The notes under the pieces are model-generated. The model was not told the DNA's origin, ran no database searches, and worked only from the letters and a program-made list of their open reading frames with translations. DNA of 64,000 bases from Methanomicrobiaceae archaeon (GTDB lineage: Archaea; Halobacteriota; Methanomicrobia; Methanomicrobiales; Methanomicrobiaceae): assembly GCA_016928355.1 (NCBI GenBank), contig JAFGKW010000008.1, positions 1-64,000 on the forward strand, written 5' to 3'. This document shows, piece by piece, positions 35,984-44,697 of the stretch (positions are counted from its first letter, which is position 1; each line of letters opens with the position of its first letter). The translations under genes and the position numbers were made by a program.

Positions 35984-36121
35984 ATGATGTTTGGAATTAC
36001 TGATCCATATATCTGGATGGGATATCTGCTGGCGTTCATACTGACGGCGGCATGTATAGCTTACGGCATATTGAACTGGAGAAACGGACAGGAGCCAGAG
36101 GAGGACAACAATGGCAGTTGA
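35984..36121 (+). CDS. Small symporter accessory membrane protein
   Basis: 45 residues from the ATG at 35984 (a second ATG follows at once). It has a short FGITDPYIWMGY start, a single membrane helix (about residues 12-30, LLAFILTAACIAYGIL) and a polar acidic tail (NWRNGQEPEEDNNGS). The gene overlaps the symporter start by 11 bp in another frame. Short proteins with 'DP.IW..Y' openings beside sodium:solute symporters are a recurring arrangement that I recall. I infer that it is a subunit or assembly factor of the transporter. Confidence 0.8.
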   Translation: MMFGITDPYIWMGYLLAFILTAACIAYGILNWRNGQEPEEDNNGS

Positions 36122-37688
36122 TACACTCACTTTTACCATAATCACGGTGATCTATCTTGCCATTATTGTCTTCCTTGGTTACCTTGGATACAAGCAGACG
36201 AAGGGCAGCGATGACTTCATGATCGCCGGAAGGAGAATCAATCCGGTCGTTCTTGCACTCTCATACGGTGCTACTTTCATAAGTACATCCGCCATAGTCG
36301 GTTTCGGCGGTGTTTCCGCAATGCTGGGGATGGGCTTAGTCTGGCTTACGGTTCTCTGCATAGGTGTCGGCGTGCTTATTGCCTTCATAGTATTTGGGAA
36401 AAAAACGCGTGAGCTTGGAAAGAAGACAAATGCACTCACTTTCCCCGATCTTCTCGGCAAATGCTACGGTTCGACATTCATGCAGCGTGCAGCAGGCCTA
36501 ATCATCCTTTTCGGGATGCCATTATACACAGCAGCCATCCTAATTGGCGGTGCACGTTTTATTGAGACGACGCTCTCAATACCTTACGACACCGCACTTG
36601 TGGCCTTCGCGGTGATCGTTGCGGCATATGTCATTCTCGGCGGACTGATTGCCGTCATGTATACAGACGCCCTGCAGGGCGCAATCATGTTTGTCGGAAT
36701 GACAATCCTGCTTATACTTACATACACTTATCTCGGCGGCGTCTATGAGGCCAATTCGGCTCTCGACGCAATGTCCTCTATGGTGCCTGAAGCGCTTGCC
36801 GCAGGAGGAATGACCGGATGGACTTCGATGCCTGAATTCCTCTCCCCCATATGGCTTACGATGATAACCACAATGGTCCTCGGAGTAGGGATTGGTGTTC
36901 TTGCCCAGCCCCAGCTTGCAGTCAGGTTCATGTCTGTAAAGGACAACCGCTCCATCCACAGGGCCGTAATGGTCGGCGGGCCCTTCGTTCTCATGATGAC
37001 CGGTGTTGCATTTACAGTCGGACCGCTTACAAACGTCTGGTTCATGCAGACAGAAGGTATGCTCGCGGTCGAGGCGGCCGGGGGGAACGTCGACAGCGTA
37101 ATTCCTGCCTTCATCAATTCTTCAATGCCGGATTACTTCGTGATCATCTTCATGCTCGCCCTCCTTGCAGCGGCGATGTCAACCCTGAGTTCATTATTCC
37201 ACACCATGGGAACAACAATTGGACATGATCTGAATGTGAAGGTAAAAGATTCAAAACCATCCATTCGGGCGATTCAGGCAGGAACTGTGGTTATGATTGT
37301 GGTAAGCACCATCGTGGCATACCTGATGCCCGGAAACATAATAGCAAGAGCGACTGTTATGTTCATGGGACTTTGCGCCGCAGCGTTCCTTCCCGCTTTC
37401 GCACATGCACTCTACTCAAAGAAACCCTCTGTCTTTGCTGCAAAGGCCAGCCTTCTCGCAGGAGCGATCGCCTGGTTCTTATGGACCGCCTTCGTGCATT
37501 CCGCTGAATCATCAGTACTCGGGATATCGCAGGCAATATTCGGGGTTCCGTCGGTACTCCCGATGCCCTGGGGAGTTGTAAACCCGATTGTAATCGCACT
37601 TCCGGTATCTGCAATAGTGCTCGGTGCTGCCCTTATGTACGAGAAATCCTTAGTGGATTCCCCGGAAGAGAAGGCAGAATCATCATGA
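36111..37688 (+). CDS. Sodium:solute symporter (SSS family)
   Basis: 525 residues with about 13 membrane helices. It shows the SSS core: AGRRINPVVLALSYGATFISTSAIVGFGG (residues about 34-62, in family style), GGLIAVMYTDALQGAIMFVG (about 178-197) and QPQLAVRFMSVKD (about 263-275), which carry the sodium-site serine/threonine positions. Substrate is not certain; relatives move proline, pantothenate or acetate. A ribosome-binding site (GAGGAGG) lies inside the accessory gene, arguing for joint translation. Confidence 0.93.
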   Translation: MAVDTLTFTIITVIYLAIIVFLGYLGYKQTKGSDDFMIAGRRINPVVLALSYGATFISTSAIVGFGGVSAMLGMGLVWLTVLCIGVGVLIAFIVFGKKTRELGKKTNALTFPDLLGKCYGSTFMQRAAGLIILFGMPLYTAAILIGGARFIETTLSIPYDTALVAFAVIVAAYVILGGLIAVMYTDALQGAIMFVGMTILLILTYTYLGGVYEANSALDAMSSMVPEALAAGGMTGWTSMPEFLSPIWLTMITTMVLGVGIGVLAQPQLAVRFMSVKDNRSIHRAVMVGGPFVLMMTGVAFTVGPLTNVWFMQTEGMLAVEAAGGNVDSVIPAFINSSMPDYFVIIFMLALLAAAMSTLSSLFHTMGTTIGHDLNVKVKDSKPSIRAIQAGTVVMIVVSTIVAYLMPGNIIARATVMFMGLCAAAFLPAFAHALYSKKPSVFAAKASLLAGAIAWFLWTAFVHSAESSVLGISQAIFGVPSVLPMPWGVVNPIVIALPVSAIVLGAALMYEKSLVDSPEEKAESS

Positions 37689-37793
37689 GATAATGGTTCT
37701 TCCATGATACTTTTTTTTCGCAGGTCTCCTATGCAGGCGCATTACTCGAACAATTTTTAAAATCATGGAGTAATAATTAGAGATGGAGAGTTC

Positions 37794-38690
37794 ATGCATC
37801 ACATCATCTCAATAAAAGAACTTGAAACTGAAGAGATAAACGCCCTGCTAAATAAAGCTGAAAAAATTAGCAAAGAGGGATTCGTTCGCCGGACTCTCGA
37901 AGACAAACTCGTCGCACTCCTTTTTTTTGAACCTTCGACGCGGACAAGAATGTCTTTTTCAGCTGCACTCTCCCGCCTTGGGGGAGACGTCATTACAGTG
38001 GACAGTGTTGAAGGAAGCTCTATTTCAAAGGGAGAGACTCTTGCGGATACGATAAGAGTAGTAAGCAGCTACGTGGACGCGATTGTACTTCGTCACCCGA
38101 AGGAGGGCGCTGCAAGGCTTGCGTCAAACTTCTCTACTGTTCCTGTGATAAATGCCGGAGACGGGGCAGGACAGCACCCGTCCCAGACACTCCTTGATCT
38201 CTATACAATCAGGGAGAATATGCCGCTGGACAATATCGACGTCGGCCTCCTTGGAGACCTTCGCTACGGAAGGACGTCACATTCACTCTCCTATGCACTT
38301 TCGAACTATAACGTAAGGATACATACAATAGCACCAAAAGGGCTTGAAATGCCGGCGGCACTCAACGAAGAACTGATCGAACGCGGTATCGAACTGGTCC
38401 ATCATGATAATCTTCAGGATGTAATCAATGAACTGGATGTTCTCTATGTAACTAGAATCCAGAGAGAAAGGTTCCCTGATTCGGCGAGTTACGCGAGAGT
38501 CGCATACTCATACAGGATTACCCCGGAGATTCTCAACAATGTCAGAGAGAACCTGATACTAATGCATCCCCTCCCAAGGGCAGGAGAAATTGACCCTGCT
38601 GTCGACAGCCTCCCTTATGCAAAATATTTCAGGCAGGCTGAAAACGGCGTCCCGGTGCGAATGGCGATGCTTGAAGAGGTGATACTTTGA
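37794..38690 (+). CDS. pyrB: Aspartate carbamoyltransferase catalytic chain
   Basis: 298 residues. Carbamoyl phosphate binding loop FFEPSTRTRMSF (about 45-56), the KGETLADT loop (about 81-88), DGAGQHPSQTLLDL (about 121-134) and the Asp-binding HPLPRAGEI (about 259-267) are all present. Catalyses the first committed step of pyrimidine synthesis. It overlaps pyrI by 4 bp. Confidence 0.98.
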   Translation: MHHIISIKELETEEINALLNKAEKISKEGFVRRTLEDKLVALLFFEPSTRTRMSFSAALSRLGGDVITVDSVEGSSISKGETLADTIRVVSSYVDAIVLRHPKEGAARLASNFSTVPVINAGDGAGQHPSQTLLDLYTIRENMPLDNIDVGLLGDLRYGRTSHSLSYALSNYNVRIHTIAPKGLEMPAALNEELIERGIELVHHDNLQDVINELDVLYVTRIQRERFPDSASYARVAYSYRITPEILNNVRENLILMHPLPRAGEIDPAVDSLPYAKYFRQAENGVPVRMAMLEEVIL

Positions 38691-39157
38691 ACGTAAAGAA
38701 AGAGCCTGAAGGCGGACTACTGATAAGCCCGATAAGAGACGGAACCGTAATCGATCATATCACCGGCGGGGAGGCGCTTGTGGTCTTAAGGATTCTCGGA
38801 ATAACCGGAACAACGGATGAATCGCTCTCTGTCGCGACAAATGTAGAGAGCAGGATATCCGGCAGCAAGGACATTGTCAAGATCTCAAACAGGGAACTTT
38901 CAAAAGAGGAGGTTGACAGGATTGCGCTCCTCGCTCCTGAAGCCACCATCAATATCATACGTGACTACAGGGTATTTGAAAAGATGAAAGTCGAGATCCC
39001 GAAGTCTGTTACAGGTTTTGTGAGGTGCCCGAATCCCGGATGCATCACCAACTCCAACGAACCGGTGGAGAGCAGCTTTGAGACAAAAAGAGGAAAACTT
39101 CAGTGCATCTACTGTGATGCAATAATATCGGAAAATATTGCTGAATATATTATCTGA
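38687..39157 (+). CDS. pyrI: Aspartate carbamoyltransferase regulatory chain
   Basis: 156 residues. The start is a TTG overlapping the pyrB stop (TTGA). The N-terminal allosteric domain binds CTP/ATP (GTVIDHI, about 18). The C-terminal zinc domain shows C-x4-C (CPNPGC, about 108-113) and C-x2-C (CIYC, about 137-140). With PyrB it should form a feedback-regulated dodecamer. Confidence 0.97.
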   Translation: MNVKKEPEGGLLISPIRDGTVIDHITGGEALVVLRILGITGTTDESLSVATNVESRISGSKDIVKISNRELSKEEVDRIALLAPEATINIIRDYRVFEKMKVEIPKSVTGFVRCPNPGCITNSNEPVESSFETKRGKLQCIYCDAIISENIAEYII

Positions 39158-39164
39158 AAGTGGA

Positions 39165-39626
39165 CTATTTTTTTATGACATTCCCGTGAGAGTCGATCTC
39201 ACCCTTCCAGATTCTCGTGCTTGAGATCCATTTGCCATCATCGGCAAGGACACACGTAATCTGGTGGATATCGACTTTACTCCTGCCCTTCTCCCGGCGT
39301 AACCTGTTTATCTCAAGGGCTGTCGGAAAGGTCTCCTCGGAGACGACAATCGCATCAAACTCCGAATCGATCGATGAGCCGAACCTGTCGCTGAGCATCT
39401 CGATACTCCACCCGGCATCAAAGCCGGAGCTTTCAAGAAAATCGACAAGCTCTTGCCTTCGCACTTCATATGGCCTGATCGGATGCGATTTCCAGTTCGC
39501 AAATTCGTCCCCCGATAGCCCGATCGTCACATGTCCGTCCGGTCCGGCGATGAAAAAGGATCTCTCAAGGAGTTTTTTATGCCCGTCATGCAGGGGATCA
39601 AATGTCCCGCCCACCATCACTCTCAT
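39165..39626 (-). CDS. coaD: Archaeal phosphopantetheine adenylyltransferase
   Basis: 153 residues from the ATG at 39626; the frame is open further upstream but the conserved start MRVMVGGTFDPLHDGH (nucleotidyltransferase HxGH site, here HDGH) is here. Later motifs: GLSGDEFANWK (about 36) and VVSEETFPTALEINRLRREKG (about 96). Archaeal CoaD adds AMP to phosphopantetheine for coenzyme A. It converges with pyrI, 8 bp apart. Confidence 0.93.
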   Translation of the reverse strand: MRVMVGGTFDPLHDGHKKLLERSFFIAGPDGHVTIGLSGDEFANWKSHPIRPYEVRRQELVDFLESSGFDAGWSIEMLSDRFGSSIDSEFDAIVVSEETFPTALEINRLRREKGRSKVDIHQITCVLADDGKWISSTRIWKGEIDSHGNVIKK

Positions 39627-39726
39627 AATTCGTTTAAGATTAAGCAGGACAGTTATTAGCACTTTTCCGTCCTGCATCCGGACAACAGTGGCAGACATAT
39701 AAAATACAGAAATAAATGAACTGATC

Positions 39727-40647
39727 ATGTCACCTGCAGGTAAATTAATGAAATTGGAAGATATTGTAATCCGCACACCCCGGCAGAAGGTCTACAATAT
39801 CTTAAACAGGGGGATCAGCGGGTACAGGCCAGGTGAACAATTCAACACCCTAATGTTTCTCTTTATTACCATAATCATCATCAATGTCATCATCCAGACC
39901 GTGCCAGGCATCCCGGAAAATATTTTCCTGTTCGGAAGACTTCTTGACAGCCTCGCTGTCTTCGTATTTACAGCAGAGTACATACTGAGGGCCTGGGTAT
40001 GCATTGAGGATCCGGAATACCAGAGTAAAAAGACTGCTGACACTGCAGTATTCGGAAGGCTCAGGTATATGGCATCGGGAATGGCGATAATCGATCTGGT
40101 GTCACTCTTCTGGTTTTATCTCCCGTTCTTCTTCCCTGAACAGGATGTATACGCAATGATTGGAATATTGAAATTCTTCACAATATTCAAGCTCGTCAGG
40201 TATTCGCCATCGCTCCACATCATCGTCCGGGTATTCAATGCAAAGAAACGACAGCTTGCAATGATGCTCTACATCATCCTCTTCATGCTCATAGTCACAT
40301 CCGCAGTAATGTTCTATATTGAGCACCAGGCCCAGCCGGAAAAATTCGCCTCAATACCAGACTCGATGTGGTGGGCGATAATCACCCTGACGACAGTGGG
40401 ATATGGTGATGTCTACCCGATAACGCCGCTTGGAAAGTTCTTCGGCGGGCTTGCCGCTCTCTTTGGTATAGGGCTGATTGCACTCCCCACAGGCATTCTT
40501 GCATCCGCGTTCATGGAGGAGGTCTCCAATGATGAAGATGAAGACATAGTTGAAGATGACATCAGGGACATAGAAGAAGAAATCCTCTGTAAATGCCCCG
40601 GATGTGGTCACGAGTTCAGCATATCCGGTAAAAAAAACAGGGATTAA
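39727..40647 (+). CDS. Voltage-gated-type potassium channel
   Basis: 306 residues. Six membrane segments; S1-S4 in residues about 35-165, a pore loop and S6 to about 265. The selectivity filter is TVGYGDVYP (about 222-230), potassium-type. The S4 region has only scattered positive charges (KLVRYSPSLHIIVRVFNAKKRQ). The tail is acidic and ends with a zinc-finger-like CKCPGCGHEF. The start could also be the ATG seven codons later (39748). Confidence 0.93.
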   Translation: MSPAGKLMKLEDIVIRTPRQKVYNILNRGISGYRPGEQFNTLMFLFITIIIINVIIQTVPGIPENIFLFGRLLDSLAVFVFTAEYILRAWVCIEDPEYQSKKTADTAVFGRLRYMASGMAIIDLVSLFWFYLPFFFPEQDVYAMIGILKFFTIFKLVRYSPSLHIIVRVFNAKKRQLAMMLYIILFMLIVTSAVMFYIEHQAQPEKFASIPDSMWWAIITLTTVGYGDVYPITPLGKFFGGLAALFGIGLIALPTGILASAFMEEVSNDEDEDIVEDDIRDIEEEILCKCPGCGHEFSISGKKNRD

Positions 40648-40718
40648 AAAGGTAATTAGCCAGAAGATTTATCGCCACCATAAAATACTTTGAAGCAGAG
40701 AGCCAATAATAAACCATT

Positions 40719-41210
40719 ATGAGTAGCAATACTCGCAAAAATGATGCTCTTTTCATTGCTGAAAACGCCACCGTAATAGGAGACGTATCCCTGGGGAAGG
40801 ATACGGGAATCTGGTTCGGTGCGGTAGTCAGGGGCGATAATGAAAGAATAACAATAGGCGAAGGCTCGAATGTACAGGACAACTGCGTAGTGCACGTCTC
40901 TGCCGGACATCCTATAAACATCGGGGATTATGTATCCATAGGCCATGGTGCAATCGTCCACGGCTGCACGATAAAGGACAGGGTGCTCGTCGGAATGGGC
41001 TCTATTATCCTCAACGGGGCAGAGATTGGTGAAGATACGATAATCGGAGCAGGGGCCGTTGTTCCCGAGAACAAAATAATCCCGCCGGGATCGGTTGTTA
41101 TGGGGATTCCGGGAAAGGTTGTCAAAGATATCTCCGAAGATCAGAAAGCCCATATCCTGAAGAATTCAAAGGTATATATCGAACTTGCAGGGAGATATGC
41201 AAATGAATGA
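40719..41210 (+). CDS. Gamma-carbonic anhydrase family hexapeptide protein
   Basis: 163 residues, left-handed beta helix of hexapeptide repeats. Three zinc-ligand histidines match the Cam type: one in CVVHVSAGHP (about 60) and two in GHGAIVHG (about 79-86). It lacks the extra acidic loop of Methanosarcina Cam, so it belongs with the CamH/YrdA group, in which activity varies. The 3' end overlaps the HdrA-like start by 8 bp. Confidence 0.9.
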   Translation: MSSNTRKNDALFIAENATVIGDVSLGKDTGIWFGAVVRGDNERITIGEGSNVQDNCVVHVSAGHPINIGDYVSIGHGAIVHGCTIKDRVLVGMGSIILNGAEIGEDTIIGAGAVVPENKIIPPGSVVMGIPGKVVKDISEDQKAHILKNSKVYIELAGRYANE

Positions 41211-42489
41211 GATTGCGGTAATTGGTGCCGGCCCGGCAGGGATTCAGGCTGCAATCGATACGGCGAACAGGGGAATTAAGGTTCACCTCATCGATAGAGA
41301 GCCATCCATAGGTGGAAGAATGGCGCAGCTCGACAAGACTTTCCCGACAAACGACTGTTCAATGTGCATCCTCTCACCGAAGATGGTCGAAGCGGAGAGG
41401 AACGAAAACATCGTCATCCACACCCTCACCGAACCCGTCGGGCTCGAAGGAGACGTAGGGGATTTTAAGCTCAAACTCCTTCGACACCCACGATATGTCA
41501 ACGCAGAACTATGCAACGGCTGTGGAGACTGCTATGAAGTCTGCCCGGTCGAGGTCTACAACAGGTATGATGCGGGCCTTGGCGTCAGGAAGGCAATATA
41601 TAAGCCGCACGCACAGGTTGTCCCCAATCTTGCCATCCGCGATCCTGAGCACTGCATCGACTGCGGGCTTTGCTACGATATCTGCGGCAGGGAGGCAGTC
41701 CTTCATGATGATGAAGACAGTGAAGAGGAGTTCACGATAAACGTTGCCGCAATAATCATCGCCACCGGATACGACACGTTCAACCCTGAGGAGAAACCCG
41801 GCTTCATGTACCTGAGACACCCCGACGTCATCACGAGCCTCGAATTCGAGCGGATGATCTGCGCAAGCGGGCCGACCGGCGGAAAACTCAGGAAACTCTC
41901 CGACGGAAACACACCCGAGTCCATTGTATTTATCCAGTGTATAGGCTCAAGGGATCTGACAATCGACAGGTGCTACTGTTCATGCGTTTGCTGCATGTAT
42001 GCAATCAAAAACGCGATGCTGATCAAGGAGAAGAACCCTGATACGGATATTGTCATGCTTTACATGGATATAAGAGCATACGGCAAGGGATACGAGGAGT
42101 ACTACGAGAGAGCGAAGAATCTCGGGATCAGGTTTATCCGGGGAAGACCGGGAGAGATACTCGAGACACCTGAAAAGGGACTTGAGATTCCGGTTGAAGA
42201 CACCGAGACCGGAGATTTCCTCAGGCTTAAACCCGATCTTGTGATCCTCTCGGTCGGCATGCAACCGTCAAAGGGCACAGACAGGGTCGCCGAAATCTTC
42301 GGGATCAAAGAAGAGGAATCAGGATTCTTCAGCTCACCTGAGATGAAGCTTAACCCGGTGGGAACCATAAGGCCCGGGATCTACGTGGCAGGTGCGGCAT
42401 CGGCGCCTAAGGACATCCCGGACAGCGTAACCCAGGGAGAGGCAGCCGCAATGAAGGCCTTTCTCGATACTCTTAAGGCGGGCGCCTGA
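41203..42489 (+). CDS. Short HdrA-like FAD/iron-sulfur protein
   Basis: 428 residues from the ATG at 41203. FAD motif GAGPAG (8-13). The conserved HdrA stretch GGRMAQLDKTFPTNDCSMCILSPKM lies in two pieces at about 38-62. Two [4Fe-4S] sites follow: CNGCGDCYEVCP (about 102-113) and CIDCGLCYDIC (about 144-154). The C-rich CYCSCVCCMYAIK (about 251) is also HdrA-like. It lacks the about 220 residues with extra ferredoxin clusters of full HdrA. No hdrB or hdrC is nearby. The role is probably electron bifurcation-related or an HdrA paralogue with another partner. Confidence 0.9.
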   Translation: MNEIAVIGAGPAGIQAAIDTANRGIKVHLIDREPSIGGRMAQLDKTFPTNDCSMCILSPKMVEAERNENIVIHTLTEPVGLEGDVGDFKLKLLRHPRYVNAELCNGCGDCYEVCPVEVYNRYDAGLGVRKAIYKPHAQVVPNLAIRDPEHCIDCGLCYDICGREAVLHDDEDSEEEFTINVAAIIIATGYDTFNPEEKPGFMYLRHPDVITSLEFERMICASGPTGGKLRKLSDGNTPESIVFIQCIGSRDLTIDRCYCSCVCCMYAIKNAMLIKEKNPDTDIVMLYMDIRAYGKGYEEYYERAKNLGIRFIRGRPGEILETPEKGLEIPVEDTETGDFLRLKPDLVILSVGMQPSKGTDRVAEIFGIKEEESGFFSSPEMKLNPVGTIRPGIYVAGAASAPKDIPDSVTQGEAAAMKAFLDTLKAGA

Positions 42490-42504
42490 ACGGACCGGAT
42501 AAAA

Positions 42505-43545
42505 ATGGACGAAAAGACAGTATACTGGAACCATGATACTGGTTCCATAAATTTAATCGAACAGACTGCACTACCTGCAGATTACAGGACAGTAAACTGC
42601 AAAACCATCGAGAGACTTGCAGAAGCAATCCGCAGGCTTGAGGTCAGGGGAGCTCCGGCACTGGGTGTTGCGGGAGCTTTCGGGGTGGCACTCTCCGCAT
42701 CCCTGCACGACGACTCTAACATGGATTCTTTCCTGAGGCTCGTCCGGGAGGACGCGGAATACCTTAATTCTACAAGACCGACTGCTGTAAATCTTTCCTG
42801 GGGGATAAACAGGGTGTACGAATCGATAAAGGATTCCTCATCTCCAAAAGAAGCCGCAGAGATCGCCCTGCATGAAGCAGAATCAATCGCGGCAGAGGAC
42901 GAGATGATGTGCAGGAAGATCGGGGAGACAGGCGCAAAATTTCTTCCTGAAGAATGCACCGTACTTACGCACTGCAATGCAGGAGCTCTTGCATGCTATA
43001 CATGGGGAACAGCGCTTGGGGTTATCAGATCCGCGGTCGAAGCGGGGAAGAACGTTTCAGTCATCTCCTGTGAGACAAGACCCTTAAACCAGGGGTCGAG
43101 ACTTACGGCATGGGAGCTTTCAAGGGACAATATTCCTGTCAAAACCATAACCGACTCATGTGCCGCATTCCTGATGAAAAGGGGAGAGATCGACGCTGTG
43201 GTCGTTGGGGCCGACAGGATAACGCATGACGCAGTCTTCAACAAGATCGGGACCTACATGCATGCAGTATGCGCAAAACACCACGATATCCCCTTCTATG
43301 TCGCCGCCCCGACATCAACATTCGATGCTAAACTGTCGGAGAAGGACGTCGTAATAGAAGAGAGAGACAGAAGCGAGCTTGCAAAATGCGGGGAAAGGCT
43401 TCTGATACCCGATTCGGTGGATGTATTGAATTATGCCTTTGATTCTACACCGGTGGAGCTTGTCAGTGCAATATTTACGGAAAAGGGAGCAATCAGGGCC
43501 CCATATTCAGTAAAAGAGATCTTGCAGCTAAAGGTTAGTATATAA
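42505..43545 (+). CDS. mtnA: S-methyl-5-thioribose-1-phosphate isomerase (MtnA/eIF2B-like)
   Basis: 346 residues. Motifs RGAPALG (about 49-55), the catalytic Cys in HCNAGALA (about 156-163) and the catalytic Asp in GADRITHDAVFNKIGTY (about 234-250) identify the isomerase branch rather than eIF2B proper. It makes methylthioribulose-1-phosphate in methionine salvage; in methanogens a dual role with 5-deoxyribose-1-phosphate is known in one species. It starts 15 bp after the HdrA-like gene. Confidence 0.92.
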   Translation: MDEKTVYWNHDTGSINLIEQTALPADYRTVNCKTIERLAEAIRRLEVRGAPALGVAGAFGVALSASLHDDSNMDSFLRLVREDAEYLNSTRPTAVNLSWGINRVYESIKDSSSPKEAAEIALHEAESIAAEDEMMCRKIGETGAKFLPEECTVLTHCNAGALACYTWGTALGVIRSAVEAGKNVSVISCETRPLNQGSRLTAWELSRDNIPVKTITDSCAAFLMKRGEIDAVVVGADRITHDAVFNKIGTYMHAVCAKHHDIPFYVAAPTSTFDAKLSEKDVVIEERDRSELAKCGERLLIPDSVDVLNYAFDSTPVELVSAIFTEKGAIRAPYSVKEILQLKVSI

Positions 43546-43570
43546 ATTCTGATTACATACAGGTGAATGA

Positions 43571-44242
43571 ATGTTGCCGGGAACACCCTTGTGGGAACAG
43601 GTTATGATCGTAATAGGAGAGCTTGCGATCATCTTCATAATCGGAATGTTCCTGTTCTCCCTTTTCGTAGTAGCAGTTGCATTCTACTCGATCAAACGAG
43701 GAAGATTCTATTTCCCAAGAGTTGTTCAGGCAGGCCTTGTAATATCCGAAGGATTTGTAAAAGCCATATGTAAATTCTTTAACCTCGACGACAGAGAGCT
43801 TACGGCATTCTTTATCAGCCTCCACAATGCAATGACGAAGAGCTCCTTTGCTGCAGTCCCTGTAAATAAAAGGGCGATCTTCGTACCACAGTGCCTGAGA
43901 AATTCCGGATGTCCTGCAAACCTTACACCGGAGGGCCTTGTATGCAGGCGATGTGGGAGATGCGAGATAGGCGCACACATAGATGAGCTGGAGGAGATGG
44001 GCTATATGGTCTGGATAGCCCCCGGATCAACACTTATAAAGAGGATGGTTCAAAAATACAAACCCGAAGCCGTAATTGGTGTGGGGTGTCTTGTTGAGGT
44101 CAAGGAAGGCCTTGAGATGCTCGATAAGGCAGGTCTGGTCGGAATGGGCGTTCTGACATTAAAAGACGGCTGCGTTGAGACTATAATGAACTGGAACGAT
44201 CTTTTGGAGGTTGCCCGGGAGGGTATTCCTCAGGCGGATTAG
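43571..44242 (+). CDS. DUF116-family membrane-anchored cysteine-rich protein
   Basis: 223 residues. One or two N-terminal membrane segments (about residues 10-45) and then the DUF116 domain with conserved cysteines: VPQCLRNSGCPA (about 112) and CRRCGRCEIG (about 130), and further GVGCLVEV and DGCVE. The cysteines probably hold a cluster. Function unknown; often next to radical SAM or lipoate-type genes. The last 62 bp overlap, tail to tail, the next gene on the minus strand. Confidence 0.87.
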   Translation: MLPGTPLWEQVMIVIGELAIIFIIGMFLFSLFVVAVAFYSIKRGRFYFPRVVQAGLVISEGFVKAICKFFNLDDRELTAFFISLHNAMTKSSFAAVPVNKRAIFVPQCLRNSGCPANLTPEGLVCRRCGRCEIGAHIDELEEMGYMVWIAPGSTLIKRMVQKYKPEAVIGVGCLVEVKEGLEMLDKAGLVGMGVLTLKDGCVETIMNWNDLLEVAREGIPQAD

Positions 44243-44663
44243 GATCCAGATTGGGATCCCTCAGGACTTTCACCTGCCTTCCGAAGAGTTTTCCTGATTT
44301 AACCTTTCCATATACGTATATCGTTCCTTCGCTCTTCACATCTCCTGTCTCAACTCCCGGACGAAGGATCACATCTCCGGCTGCTTCTATTGTCTCTATT
44401 TTTGCAGAATCGCATATTGTGACATCCCCCAAAGCCTTAAGGGGCCCGCTTATAATTGTATTCGACCCGATAACGGCATTTTTGCACCTTATCCGCGATT
44501 TCACAGATGAATTCGGACCCAGTTCGAGATCGCCCTCGACATCAAGGACGCCCCAGAAATGAGTGAAAGGAGGAACCAGAAAGTCCCCGTTTATCTTAAC
44601 ATTGCCTTCAAAATACGACCCTGCGGGAGCTATAAAAGTATTGCCGTCCCTGAAAATTTTCAT
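44181..44663 (-). CDS. Bactofilin-like polymer-forming protein
   Basis: 160 residues. From residue 12 to 130 it is a run of short beta-strand turns (GNVKINGDF, GDLELGPNSSV, GDVTICDSAKI, GDVILRPGVETGDVKSEG, GKVKSGKL) with Gly-Asp repeats of about 15-18 residues, as in bactofilins and related beta-helix proteins. A proline-rich tail (NPPEEYPPGQPPKD) follows, as in bactofilins. No signal peptide. It probably polymerises in the cytoplasm. Tail-to-tail overlap with DUF116. Confidence 0.75.
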   Translation of the reverse strand: MKIFRDGNTFIAPAGSYFEGNVKINGDFLVPPFTHFWGVLDVEGDLELGPNSSVKSRIRCKNAVIGSNTIISGPLKALGDVTICDSAKIETIEAAGDVILRPGVETGDVKSEGTIYVYGKVKSGKLFGRQVKVLRDPNLDPNPPEEYPPGQPPKDRSSSL

Positions 44664-44697
44664 TGATCAAGAAATGATTTCCCTTTACTTATTTAAT

